Assembly: GCF_963855985.1 (NCBI RefSeq)
Contig: NC_087106.1
Location: forward strand, 5,253,001 to 5,317,000
Length of the DNA: 64,000 nucleotides
From: Ostrinia nubilalis
Lineage: Eukaryota > Arthropoda > Insecta > Lepidoptera > Crambidae
Direction of reading: 5' to 3'
In this document: positions 45,381-56,800 of the stretch, one piece after another
How positions within the stretch are numbered: the stretch's first letter is position 1
Layout of the letters: each line of letters opens with the position of its first letter
Notes under the pieces: model-generated
What the model saw: only the letters and a program-made list of their open reading frames with translations
Told to the model about the DNA's origin: nothing
The model's database searches: none
Position numbers and translations under genes: made by a program

Positions 45381-46109
45381 TTGTTTTAGTATTTACAACT
45401 GCCTTTTAGAATAAAAACTTGTTTTAAAAAAAAGTTTTGTTTTTAATTATAATTTTATTATACACTTTTTAGTTATATCTCAACTCAATCTCAGAGCCTT
45501 GGTACAATTACTATACATTTTAGCACCAAAGTGCTCGAAAAGGCAAATCGAACAAACCCAAACTCGATAGGTAAGTTTCCACCGTTTCGTTTAGGAATTC
45601 CTATGGCCACTTCCTGACTCCATCATCTGGACCCTGGACATCATCTAGTACTAAAGTGCTCGAAAAGACAAATCCAACGAACCCAAATTCGATGCGATTC
45701 CGCCGTTTCATTTAGGAGTTTCTATGGCCACCTCCTGACTCCATCATCAGACCAGCTCAATGGTACCATAACATTGCATTGTCATCGTACTTACACGAGT
45801 ATACCCAGCTCAATTGGTTGAGGAGTTGGAGAGTCGTCGGAGGAGGAGAGGTTAAATTCAGTTGTAAATAAATTTAAAAAAATGCATTTTTTATATCGTT
45901 GCGTTAGTGATCTACTGGTTACAAAAACTGTTGTTTTGGGTTCTAGAAGTTCTGGAAGCCTGAACGTACTTGTCAGAATGCGTTTTTCAGCGCACCTCTG
46001 TATCTTTTTGGTAAATAGTAGGTACTGGATTAACGATTAACGGACTTAGGATAATTTAACGGAAGTTAACGAGTCCGTTAACATTTTTTGAAGTTAACTT
46101 AACCTTTAA

Positions 46110-47074
46110 CCGACGACGTGATTTTTTTGTCACGTCGTCTGCGACGTGCGGTCTGTGGGACCGCTATACTGTTTACTCAAAAAGTAATCATTCTTTGTAT
46201 AAAAGTATATTGGTTTTATATTTTTTGAGAACATTATAGTATTACAAATAAACATACTTATAATTTGTGAGGAATCAATGTATATTATTTATTTAAATAT
46301 GGCTAAAACTTTTTTGACCCTTAATTTCATTGAAATTACACTAGAGTTCAATAATACCTTTAAAACTTGTAAATTTTAATCAAAGCAAGAAAAACTATAC
46401 TCCTTCCTAAATATAGTGAACATAATGAATAAAATAAAAATAAATGACAGGTACATTGCATGCACAAAAAAAATTTTGACGTAGGGTAAACAATAGGCAC
46501 AATCTGGACATATTTTTTTTCCGCATACCAAGCATTTTCGGTATGCATAGGTAACACCTGTAAGATAATTTCGTTTTCAATTTAGGTGGACTAAAATGTA
46601 CGTCTTTTTTGCAGCTGGTGCAATAACATCAGGCTGATTTGGCACGTCAGAGCCTAGAATACATGCCACTCTTTGCTTTACCACCCGTTTCGCGGTATTT
46701 TTTTACAAACTACCATTTTTTACATAATATTATGTCCTAAATCAATATATCATTAGAAAATGTCTTTATTTAGGTTGTGATGGTCCAGGAACCACCATTT
46801 TTACGAAAAATCAGTCGTCTAAAACAAAAACGCAAGTTTAAGTATGGCACAAAAATGTTACGTAGTCTGCGACGTGCGGTCCCACAGACCGCTGTTGAAC
46901 TTTAAATCGAATTATCTTATTAAAACTGCCCTCATCGATGTAACCACTACCTGTAATGGCGTATGGACAACTAAACTCCAAGGTACTGAGACGCTCGGGA
47001 CACGGGAGTAAGTAGAACATTGCAATCTAGAAATTTCAAAAACCGGAGCGGTCTGTGAGACCGCACGTCGTCGG
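46110..47074. mobile_element. TTAA-flanked element (piggyBac type), third layer
   Basis: Ends CCGACGACGTG and CACGTCGTCGG, flanked by TTAA at 46106-46109 and 47075-47078. The TTAA target and CC start fit piggyBac-like elements. The hairpin word GCGGTCTGTGGGACCGC or a close variant occurs near 46149, 46876 and 47047. No transposase frame; non-autonomous, 965 bp. Confidence 0.85.
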
Positions 47075-47217
47075 TTAAAGGTTAAAAGTTCATCCGTTAA
47101 TAGAAATGTTAACTTCGTTAATTAACGATTAACGGATTAACGAGTTAATGCCCAGCTATGACCATGATGTAAGGAATCTAAATTTTAGCTTTGAACGTGA
47201 ACTACCTGGCCACCCTG

Positions 47218-47681
47218 TAAGTATAGTATAGTCATCAGTCTGTCCACTTACCGCTACATGGTCGTCATTCTAGAAACTTTTTTACCCCGTCGGCCGTCAG
47301 CTCTACGTGTTATTTGCCTTGTCCAGCCATTTTAGCTTGATAATCCTTAATTTTTAAATACTTTTAATTACGTGTTAATCGTATGCATATAGCTTAACAC
47401 AGCATAGGCCTTGGTTCTAATAGATTCATTAGTAGTTTTGGTGGATACGATTTGCTTACTATTGCGATCAGTCGCTGAGCGCAGTGCGTTAAACGTGACG
47501 CGATTGAGTGATCGATATTAATCTTCTCGATTTATAAAGATTTGAATTTTTTAAATACAACTTTTTAGAGAGTGGCGTGCATCGAAAATGTATAAGAAAT
47601 TGTAACGCAAACATTTTTAATGTTATTTTATTATGACTAATTACTGCGTGAGGATTTTAAGACTTTTTTAAACAGATAAAA
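47218..47681 (+). promoter_or_regulatory. GMC gene 5' flank
   Basis: TATAAA at 47533-47538 lies about 145 bp before the first visible ATG. TTTTTTAAACAG at 47664-47675, 6 bp before the ATG, looks like a splice acceptor, so an untranslated or signal-peptide exon further upstream is possible. No experimental support. Confidence 0.3.
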
Positions 47682-47829
47682 ATGTTAAATTTAAATGTGG
47701 CGATTACTAGATTTCTGAGAGCAATCGAGGCTTGCAGCTCGTCCCCTGTGGTGCGGTGGGTGATGAGAGTCCTGGCCCTCAGCCAGGCCCTCACCCCGGC
47801 AGGCTGGCCCGAACACTACCCCTTAACAG
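47682..47829 (+). CDS. GMC oxidoreductase, first visible coding exon
   Basis: ATG in context ATAAAAATG; 49 codons plus one base; donor ACAG|GTAACT. It ends WPEHYPLT, the usual spacer before the FAD motif in insect members. Confidence 0.85.
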
Positions 47830-50800
47830 GTAACTTGTCAAAATTATCGCGGGTAAACAGAGGTTCTGAAACAAAAATCCTATGTAATCCTAATGTAAAG
47901 TAGGTATTATCTAGACACGCGGCAGCGTGTCAAGCCCAGGTTCAAGCATCCAAACTGTCATAAGTAATTTTCGAACCTCTCAGTTTTTCTACTTGACCTG
48001 TGGTTGGCTGTTAGATAATGCCACCCGGCATTAGTTCGACACTGTATATCACATTGATTTGCAAAAGATTAAATATACAGGGTGTTTGGTAAATGGGTAT
48101 ATGAGCCGACACTAGCCCATGTTAACATGGGCATATAAATACTTGGACGAATAAACCACTGGACGCGTAACGAGTGACGTTTTCGTCTTTACCCCGCTAG
48201 CACTTGCCAAGGCTAATTTGCCATGGTAAATGTTTTCAGGTTGTCAGTGTGACGCGAGCTCTCGAAGAGTAAAATTATCACGAAAAATAGGTAAATGCGC
48301 TGTATTTTTTTTGTAAAAATTATACCAATCACTCAAAGAATGTTTCTTCTCACGCGTAATTACATTTTCAACCTATTAAAGTAGCTATTTTTTCGTAAAA
48401 TAAATAAAAGGACAATGTTCTTTCTCCATACATTGTTCGCCGTTAGATCAACAGTGCCGAAAAAATACTTTCTAGGTTCTAAATGACACAAATCTTTATG
48501 TAAGAACAATTATTCCTGGCGGACCAATTCTATAAACTTATTGATAGCAATATTGTTATCATAACCTCTTACTTACTAGTATTGTATTATAATATTGTAT
48601 GCACATCGATTTGGGAGATGTTCTGTATTGTAGTTGTCGCAGCCAAATTGTATTATAATATTGGACGGGTTTTGGAAATAGCTCGGCGTTCCACTTTTAT
48701 GATTTACTTACTTAGATTTTGCACGTAAATAAATAACATGAATCCTATGTTTACTTTCCACTCTTGACATTTAACACGTGACTTACCAAACTAACTATCT
48801 CCATGGTTACCGTCTTAGTCTATGCATGACTAGGGATTGAACAACTTTTAATTGAATATTATTAACAATTCTCGATAATTTTTATCGATTGAAAAATATT
48901 CGGTATTTTAATCGAAAGGTATATTCAATTTTATCAATATCAAAATATTCAATTTTAATAATAAAATAAATATTATTTACTACCACCTATGAAATGTTCT
49001 GAAAATTGCCTGGAGCGCTCCCCCAATCCTGGGTTTTCCCTTTCCAAGCTGAGGGGACATCATTTTGGTTCTATCGATACATTATAAAGGTACTTAATAT
49101 TTGAAATGTATTACCAATTATTGTTATAAGCATTTTGAAAGAAAGAAAGAAAGAAAAAATGTTTATTCAGTATCATCGACAATACACTTACAATACTTAA
49201 CATTATTTAATGAGAAGGTAATTACAATGATACTGAAAACTTTCAATTCTATTAGAACTTTAGACATTTCTCTCACTTTAAGCGGCATTGGATTTTTCAT
49301 CGGATTTTGAAACTGTTACAGATATACACTCGCGAGCAAAAGTATGGAATCACTTACATGAAGTTGTTTCCACGCGATCTTGTGTACTAACGAATTTGTT
49401 AGTAACAAAAAAAGTGACACCATTTTAAGGATTAAACTTTTAACTTTCAATTGATACCAAATTCATTTAAATCACACCAGTATTTAAAAAGATATCCATG
49501 CTGATGTAAAGAAGTAAGGAAAAAGACATGAATCAACTGTTTGATACGTCGCGAGTTGCGGCCTATTTACCCCTATGAAAGCACGTGTTTTCGAATTTTT
49601 GCTTTCACACGTTGATCCATACACATCTCCGCTTCTTTCGACACTTTACCTGGGATTCTACACCTTCAGAAGCAGCACAAATCGTTGCACTATTGCAAGA
49701 AGGGCTCAGCCAGCGGGCTGTCGCACGTCAGCTCCACATAAGCCAGTCCTGGGTTTCGAAAGTTTTAAAACGCTTTCGGGAGACTGGTGGCTTTATCCCA
49801 AGACCAAGTTCTGAACAGCGCCGGTGTACATCGCAGAGGGATGACCGTTTTTTCATGTCAACCTCTCTATGAAATCGTCATTTGACTGGTATCAACGTCC
49901 AGCAAGAGCTCAGAAATATTCGTAGGATAGCTGTTAGCTAGTGGAAGTTCGTCTAAGACATAAACAATAGAATTTGACTCCAAAAAGGCCTACCACAGGC
50001 TCAAAACTGACGGCAGCTCACTGACTAGCATGTTTTCAATTAGCTCGCACTTATTTTGATGGGAAGGCGAGTAATGGAAGCGAATTTTGTTCTCCAATGA
50101 ATGCAGACTGTGTTTGCAGTGCAGCAGTCGAAGTGGTCGGGTCTCTAGGCGACCTGGGGAGCGATTTGTGCAGTGCTGGTTCACTGAAATAGTGACTAAT
50201 GGGGGTGGCTTGCTCGACTTCCCAGCGAGATGTGTACGAGAAAATTGAAAGCGTGCTTATCGGTGACCTGCCGTCAGTTTCGAGCCTGTGGCAGGCCTTT
50301 TTGGAGTCAAATTCTATTGCTTATATCTTAGACGAACTGTCCACTCGCTAACAGCTATCCTACGAACATTTCTAAGCTCTTGCTGGACGTCGATACCAGT
50401 CAAATGACGATTTCATAGAAAGGTTGACATGAAAAAACGGTCATCCCTCTGCGATGTGCACCGGCGCTGTTCAGAACTTGGTCTCGGGATAAAGCCACCA
50501 GTCTCCCGAAAGCGTCTTAAAACTTTCGAAACCCAGGACTGGCTTATGTGGAGCTGACGTGCGACAGCCCGCTGGCTGAGCCCTTCTTGCAATAGTGCAA
50601 CGATTTGTGCTGCTTCTGAAGGTGTAGAATCCCAGGTAAAGTGTTAAAAGAAGCGGAGATGTGTATGGATCAACGTGTGAAAGCAAAAATCCGAAAACAC
50701 GTGCTTTTATAGGGGGTAAATAGGCCGCAACTCGCGACGTATCAAACAGTTGATACATGTCTTTTTCCTTACTTCTTCACATCAGCCGGGATATCTTTTT

Positions 50801-53800
50801 AAATACTGGTGTGATTTAAATGAATTTGGTATCAATTTAAAGTTAAAAGTTTAATCTTTAAAATGGTGTCACTTTTTTTATTACCAACAAATTCGTTAGT
50901 ACACAAGATCGCGTGGAAACAACTTCATGTAAGTGATTCCATACTTTTGCTCGCGAGTGTATTAAAGATGATCCCATATTGTTGTCATTATCAATATCAG
51001 TATTATGATCACAATTATTTTTATTTTATTCATGACCTTTTAGACCAGTTGGACACATTAGATAGCTTCTTGTAGTATCGTGCAATATATTTTTAACTTT
51101 TAATTAAAATCTAGTCATACTGTAGCGATTTGGACGATTTATTTTATTTACAAGATCGGTATCTTATTGTCTATGATGACCGCAGTCAACATCACTATTA
51201 CGTGGATTCCTAACAATGAAGTACGGCATTGCCTTGTGCCGATTTTACATAGATTTTATCGACACAAATTATGGAACTTCATAGGATATGGAGCAGGCCA
51301 CGCCCTAAACGTTTATTCCCGATGTCCCCCACTATTTGTCCACCACTGGTGGACATCGAGAAAAAAAGTTGCAATGTCCACCAGTGGGGGACAGCGCTAC
51401 TGAAATCTTCCCGTTGGGCCCTACTGGTGGACACTGAGAAGAAATGAGTTGCTCTGTCCCTCAGTGGTGGACATCGAAACCAAAAAAGTTCCGTTGTCCC
51501 CCACTATTATATTATGTGTTCATGAATACAAACATTTTAAGTAAATCTTATACTAATAATTATAATACATACATTTTTATTGCATTTTTATTATAGTTTA
51601 AAAAAATCCTTAATTTATACTGACGCCCCTAGGTAGTGTGCGTTAATCGGAACGGTTTTGTCATTTTTAATTTTCCAAGTACCCACAATGTTCATGTTAT
51701 CAGAAATTATTGTGTCGGTAATGTTACTATTTTGCACTTATTATCTGTAATAATGTCGGAAATTGCAGGATCTAGTTCACGACAAATTGAAAAAGTTTAC
51801 ATAAATAGGAAGAGGTGGGATGTTAAAAAACTGAGAATTATATTTGATACGAATTAAAAAATATATTTTTTAATAATCACGAAAACAAAACAAATAGTGG
51901 GGGACAACGGAACTTTTTTGGTTTTGATGTCCACCACTGAGGGACAGAGCAACTCATTTCTTCTCAGTGTCCACCAGTAGGGCCCAACGGGAAGATTTCG
52001 GTAGCGCTGTCCCCCACTGGTGGACATTGCAACTTTTTTTCTCGATGTCCACCAGTGGTGGACAAATAGTGGGGGACATCGGGAATAAACGGCCCTAAAA
52101 TGTCCGGATGTCGTCATAGTATTATGGAATACATATAAAAGACTTTTATTATTTCATTTTCTAATCCTCAAGTGTCCATTACAATCTAATTAATATTTAT
52201 GTATTCAAAAAGTAAGAGATTAATTTTGATACTTTACTGCTGTGCCCGGGAATCTGAGGCCGTTTCTGACAATGTCCTTTGATATGTAAACAAAATATAA
52301 TTACGTAATTTTAAAAAGTTCTCATTGTACAGGTAAATGCTTAAAACGTGTGGCATATTTAATTTGGTTGGATTATATGCTTCATTCATTCGTTCACATT
52401 TATTTTTTATGACGTATAGGGCTTGAAAATTGTCGATAAACTTATCGAAACTGATATTATTCAAATTAATTTTAGATTTCCAGTAGATCTAAATAGAAGA
52501 AGAAAGTAGGTAGAGGGAGTTATGAGAAAAAGTACAGCTTGGAGGTACTGCTAACATTTAGTGACTATGTCAAACTTTTGGGTTTGCGTGATTTTATAGT
52601 GAATAGAGTTTAGCCTGAGAAGTCCTTTTGTCAGTGTGTTATTGATTAATCGGAGTGATTGTTGATGAGTTTGAAACTCAAATTTTGACAGCACAGTTTT
52701 ATGGTCCGATTTAATCACAACTTTTACTAGTTAAATAGAAAAATGTTAAATAAAGATTTAAAACAAAATGTGTTTGATGATAATAAGTAAACATGAGAAA
52801 CTGACATTATTGTAATATAACTATTGAATGACAATTATTATTAGTTCTTAATTAATTATATGCATACAAAAGTGTTTTAGTTTCTTGTTATGCATAGTTT
52901 CGGACCGTAAATAATTTGTCTTGTCTATGTCAATTGTCAAATGTACCAACGGTTCCCCGCCCCCCTATCCCCCCCCTCCTCTCCCCTAAATATTTATTTT
53001 GACGTAGAAACATAAAATATGTCCATATAAAAGTTTCATAAGTTTTAAGATATGACCAATTTTATTTGCGTCTTAAGCTCATTTACCTCTGGTCTCTGGT
53101 GTCAGCGTGACGTGCTTTTTACTCACTACCGTATTCGTAAGCATCATCCATCCAGACATAGGTAGGTACTCACCAAAAATAAAATTGGTTTGCAAGAACT
53201 TTGCAATGCGGCAATCAACACATAAGAGGGATGGTACTGCTTATAGAACTTCTAACAATATCCCAATTTCAAAATCTGTCCTGCCGTTCTTTAGTTTTAT
53301 ATGGTGTAACTAACTCGACTTTGTTGCATATTATGTCTAAATCAATCCAATTAATTAATTATTTAAATAATTTGTAAATAAAGATGATCAACGCATGATC
53401 AATTTTATCTCATTAGGTTCATTCATTCACTCGTTCATTTACATAATTATCGACAAAAAAATTGACGATTATTTCCAGCACTAAATGTCATTATTTGACA
53501 ATTGTCATACCTCTCCCCCCGCAAAAATTGGTTGAACGTGTTTCCATATGATTCTTAGAGGGTTTCGCGTCCAGTGGTTTATTCGTCCAAGTATAAATAG
53601 TATAGTGAAGTCAGCAATTTGAAATTATCATTTTAATTTTTTTAATTTTCATACTAAATAAATTTTGTAAAATCCGATTTGTATGAAAATTAAAATAATT
53701 AAAATGAAGATAAAAATTTTCTGACTTCACCATACCATTTATATGCCCATGTTAACATGGGCTAGTGTCGGCTCATATACCCATTTACCTAACACCCTGT

Positions 53801-56800
53801 ATAAGGAAGAATAGACTATAACAGGGGTGGCCAACTTGATTAGACATAAAGATCTACTGTTTACTAACGAAACCCTGAGTGATCTACCACTTACATACTT
53901 CTTGAAATCTTAAATGAAACGGCTTAGTTTATTACACAATCATGTAGTATTTTTTGCCTTGCCACGATCGACTGGACTAATTCGATCGACCGATTGGCCA
54001 CCCCTGGACTATAAAAACAATAACAAGGAAAGAGTATGAGGTCTCGTACTCTTTGGTAATAGTTTTTTATTTGATAATTCAGATGGAGAGACATTTGACT
54101 TCGTGGTGGTGGGCTCAGGGTCGGCAGGAGCGGTGGTGGCCGCGCGACTCAGTGAGGCGCCCCACCTCAGGGTCCTCCTGGTCGAGCCTGGGGGCGACCC
54201 GCCCCTCGCTAGCGTGGTAAGGGCCCAAGTGACCAGTCAAATAGTTCGTGACACCCAAAGTAGCCAAAAAGTTCGCAACACCTCTTTGTTACAATGAGGA
54301 TCAGTACTGTTATAGAAAATTCAATAAAACTAGTATCTACGTTAATCTTTAAGACATAAGAAAGATATATCTTTTTGAATTATCCAAATCGGACCATTGC
54401 TTACGAAGATATTAAGTAATAAACATAGGCCGTTTTTGCCGCTAAAAGTCAACGTACGCAAGGCCGCGTGACGTCATTATATCCGAATCGAGCGCAGCCG
54501 GCGTACTAATGGGATGGAAAATATTTTTTTCCGGCTAAACTATCAGTTTTAGAAAAAACTTTTAATAACATTTATTCTTCAAAATAAAGTAACCTATCGA
54601 CCAGTAATTTTTAAAAATAAAAATTGTGAAAATAAGTATTGCTATGTCCAAAAACCACATTTTCATAGGATTCGATGCAATGCGGAGACGCGGTTGGGGT
54701 GAGTGTAACTTAATGATTGTTTGTATTGAACATAATAATACTTAATATGATGCTAATACCCAGTTTCTGGACTGGGGGGGGGGGATAAGTCATACCCAGC
54801 TTATAGCCTGGGGGGAGGGGCAAGCCTTACCCAGCTTCTGGCCTTGGTGGGAGGGGGGAGAGGCAAGTCATACCCAGTTTCTGGCCTGGGGGGGGGGGGG
54901 GGGCTAGCCTTACCCAGCTTATGGCCTGGGGGAGGGGGGGGGGGGTCAAGTCATACCCAGTTTCTGGCATTTCTGGCATGGGGGGGGTGTCATACCCAGC
55001 TTCTGGCCGAAGGGGAGTCATATCCAGCTTATGCTTATGGCCTGTGGGTAGGGGCAAGCCTTACCCAGCTTCTGGCTTGGAGAGGGGGGGGGGGGGGGGG
55101 GGGGTCAAGTCATAACCAGTTTCTAGGGCTGGGGGGAGGGGCTAGCCTTACCCAGCTTATGGCCTGGGGGAGGGGGGGGGAGTCAAGTCATACCCAGTTT
55201 CTGGCATTTCTGGCATGGGGGGGGTGTCATACCCAGCTTCTGGCCGAAGGGGAGTCATATCCAGCTTATGCTTATGGCCTGGGGGTAGGGGCAAGCCTTA
55301 CCTAGCTTCTGGCCTGAGGGGAGGGGGAGGGGTCAAGTCATACCCAGTTTCGGGCCGGGGGGGGGGGGGGGGGGGTAAATCATACCCAACTTCTGGCCGA
55401 GGGGGAAGTCATGCCCAGTTTATGACCTGGGGAGAGGAGAGGGGCGGGGTAGTCATACCCAGCTTCTAGGCTAAGATTAAATAGATTCCCCATCAGACTG
55501 GAGATGACCCAGCCGTCCCCATGGGCGGGCAGCAGCTGGCCCGCCCATGGGGACGGCGAATAGATAGGTAGGTGCGTAGGTTTAACTCAGAAAAACTAAA
55601 TAACAGGTAGGTATTATTAAGTGTACATCGAAATGATTTTCATAGCAATGTCATATTGTTAGAAGTTATACCTTATTGTTAGAAGTAAATAAATTAATAC
55701 TTATACATTTTTATATTTTACTTGGAAGAAGATATGACTCTAACAACACTTATGTACACTTTATTTGAATAAATCGCCAAATATACCACCGCGGAGACCC
55801 CAATCGCGTCTCTGCGTGCCATTGAATCGTATGAGCGTATGGATTTTTTGCGTTATTTTTCACAATTTCCATTTTTAAAAATTACCTATCGATAGCTTAC
55901 TTTATTCTGATGAATAAATGTCATTACAAGTTTTTCTCTAAAACTGATAATTTGGCTAGAAAAAAATATTTTCTATCCACGCAGTACGCCGGCAGCGTTC
56001 GGATCGGATATAATGACGTCATCGTCCCCGCGCCGGGCGGTCAGTGAACTTTTTTAGTAATTTGGCCATAACTTCGTCAATTTTTGTCGTAGAACAAAAA
56101 TTTTTGCACTGTGTATTAAGGATTTCTTAGCCCTATAAATCTGCATTCACAGCTAAAAATCGAAATGATCCTCATTGGAATAAGGTTGTATTGCCAACTT
56201 TTTGGCAGTTTAGGTGTCACAAACTATCGCTGACTGTACTTACATCAAGTTAAACAGTCTGCCGTCTTCGAACTTATAGGCAGCTAAGTAAATGACATTT
56301 GGGCATTTTTCAATACATAAGTACGCGTTATTTAATAGGTTTAACAATTTAAAAATAAATATCCGTTACAATTATTATAGTAATATAGTTTAATTATCTT
56401 ATCATTATTAATGCATCCAATTATTACGCAAAACATTGCCATTATGGTTATTTAAAAATATATTTTGTTTAGTAGTAGGTAACTATGTACTTAATTGTCT
56501 AGCTCCACAAGCTTGGTTTGTTTGAGATTAGATGGCACACTATAAAATTGTCCAAGGAGTTTTTATTTTATTTATTTATTTAAGGTACAGTTACTGTGAA
56601 TAACTTTCAGGTGCCCAGTTTTTTCACGACTCTGTCACACACCGAATACGACTGGGACTACAGCATGAAGTTAGACAGAGATGTCGGGAGAGCACACACG
56701 AGGCAGGCGGTCAACCTGCTTCGGGGGAAGATGCTCGGAGGCTCCTCATCCATCAACTACGAGTTATATGCCAGGGGCGAGCCCAGAGACTACGACAGCT

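Larger units (their letters stand above)
45091..47160. mobile_element. hAT-like element inside the MITE (8-bp TSD)
   Basis: Terminal repeats CATAGCTGGGC on both sides with an exact 8-bp duplication ACCATGAT (45083-45090 and 47161-47168). The subterminal DNA is rich in GTTAAC and GTTAATCGTTAA words. It contains its own insertion at 46110-47074 and a palindrome at 45251-45380 (arms TTCAAATAATTTCGAAAGCT). No transposase frame remains, so it is non-autonomous or internally deleted. Confidence 0.88.
44774..47217. mobile_element. Outer MITE of a three-layer nest (TA target)
   Basis: Left end CAGGGTGGCCAAGGAGTTGA and right end complementary to CAGGGTGGCCAGGTAGTTCA, both flanked by TA. Arms share GCTAAAATTTAGATTCCTTA. 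The left arm GGTGTATCTAAATCACC pairs with GGTGATTTAGATACACC at about 45069-45085. Removing the inserted hAT-like element and one 8-bp duplication leaves a palindromic MITE of about 370 bp. Confidence 0.88.
48141..53592. mobile_element. 5,452-bp TIR element, 6-bp TSD, superfamily unassigned
   Basis: 27-bp inverted ends begin ACTTGGACGAATAAACCACT (left) with a perfect complement at the right. The flank ATAAAT is duplicated (48135-48140 and 53593-53598). Beyond 27 bp the ends diverge. No frame above about 95 codons exists, and those are within secondary insertions. A 6-bp duplication is typical of Polinton/Maverick and of Dada-type elements, but no integrase, polymerase or transposase remains to decide. 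Confidence 0.85.
48078..53799. mobile_element. 264-bp MITE split by a 5.45-kb insertion
   Basis: The left 63 bp (48078-48140) and right 207 bp (53593-53799) are the two parts of the same family as the intact MITE at 12199-12462, flanked by TA (48076-48077 and 53800-53801). Removing the inserted element and one 6-bp duplication restores exactly 264 bp. Confidence 0.93.
54234..56236. mobile_element. 2.0-kb foldback element in GMC intron 2
   Basis: Outer ends CAGTCAAATAGTTCGTGACA and the complement of CAGTCAGCGATAGTTTGTGA, followed by mirrored AAGTAGCCAAAAAGTTCGC-type and ATGAGGATC words. Inner arms pair at about 54470-54640 against 55860-56040 (for example TATATCCGAATCGAGCGCAG against CGTTCGGATCGGATATAATG). 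This is the large form of the family at 7817-7952. Its core is the G-rich minisatellite at 54772-55470. Outer boundaries are approximate and target duplication was not resolved. Confidence 0.75.

Noticed and set aside
49585..49872. Functional Tc1 transposase gene
   Set aside because: Only the helix-turn-helix part is present, its frame is disrupted, and the same region is repeated inverted.
54844..55469. Glycine-rich protein frames
   Set aside because: They arise from the G-run minisatellite and shift frame between units.
56596..56610. ATG at 56596 as the start of a 538-aa GMC protein
   Set aside because: The five extra codons are intron sequence before a good acceptor at 56610; the upstream exons supply the FAD-binding GSGSAG motif that the protein needs.
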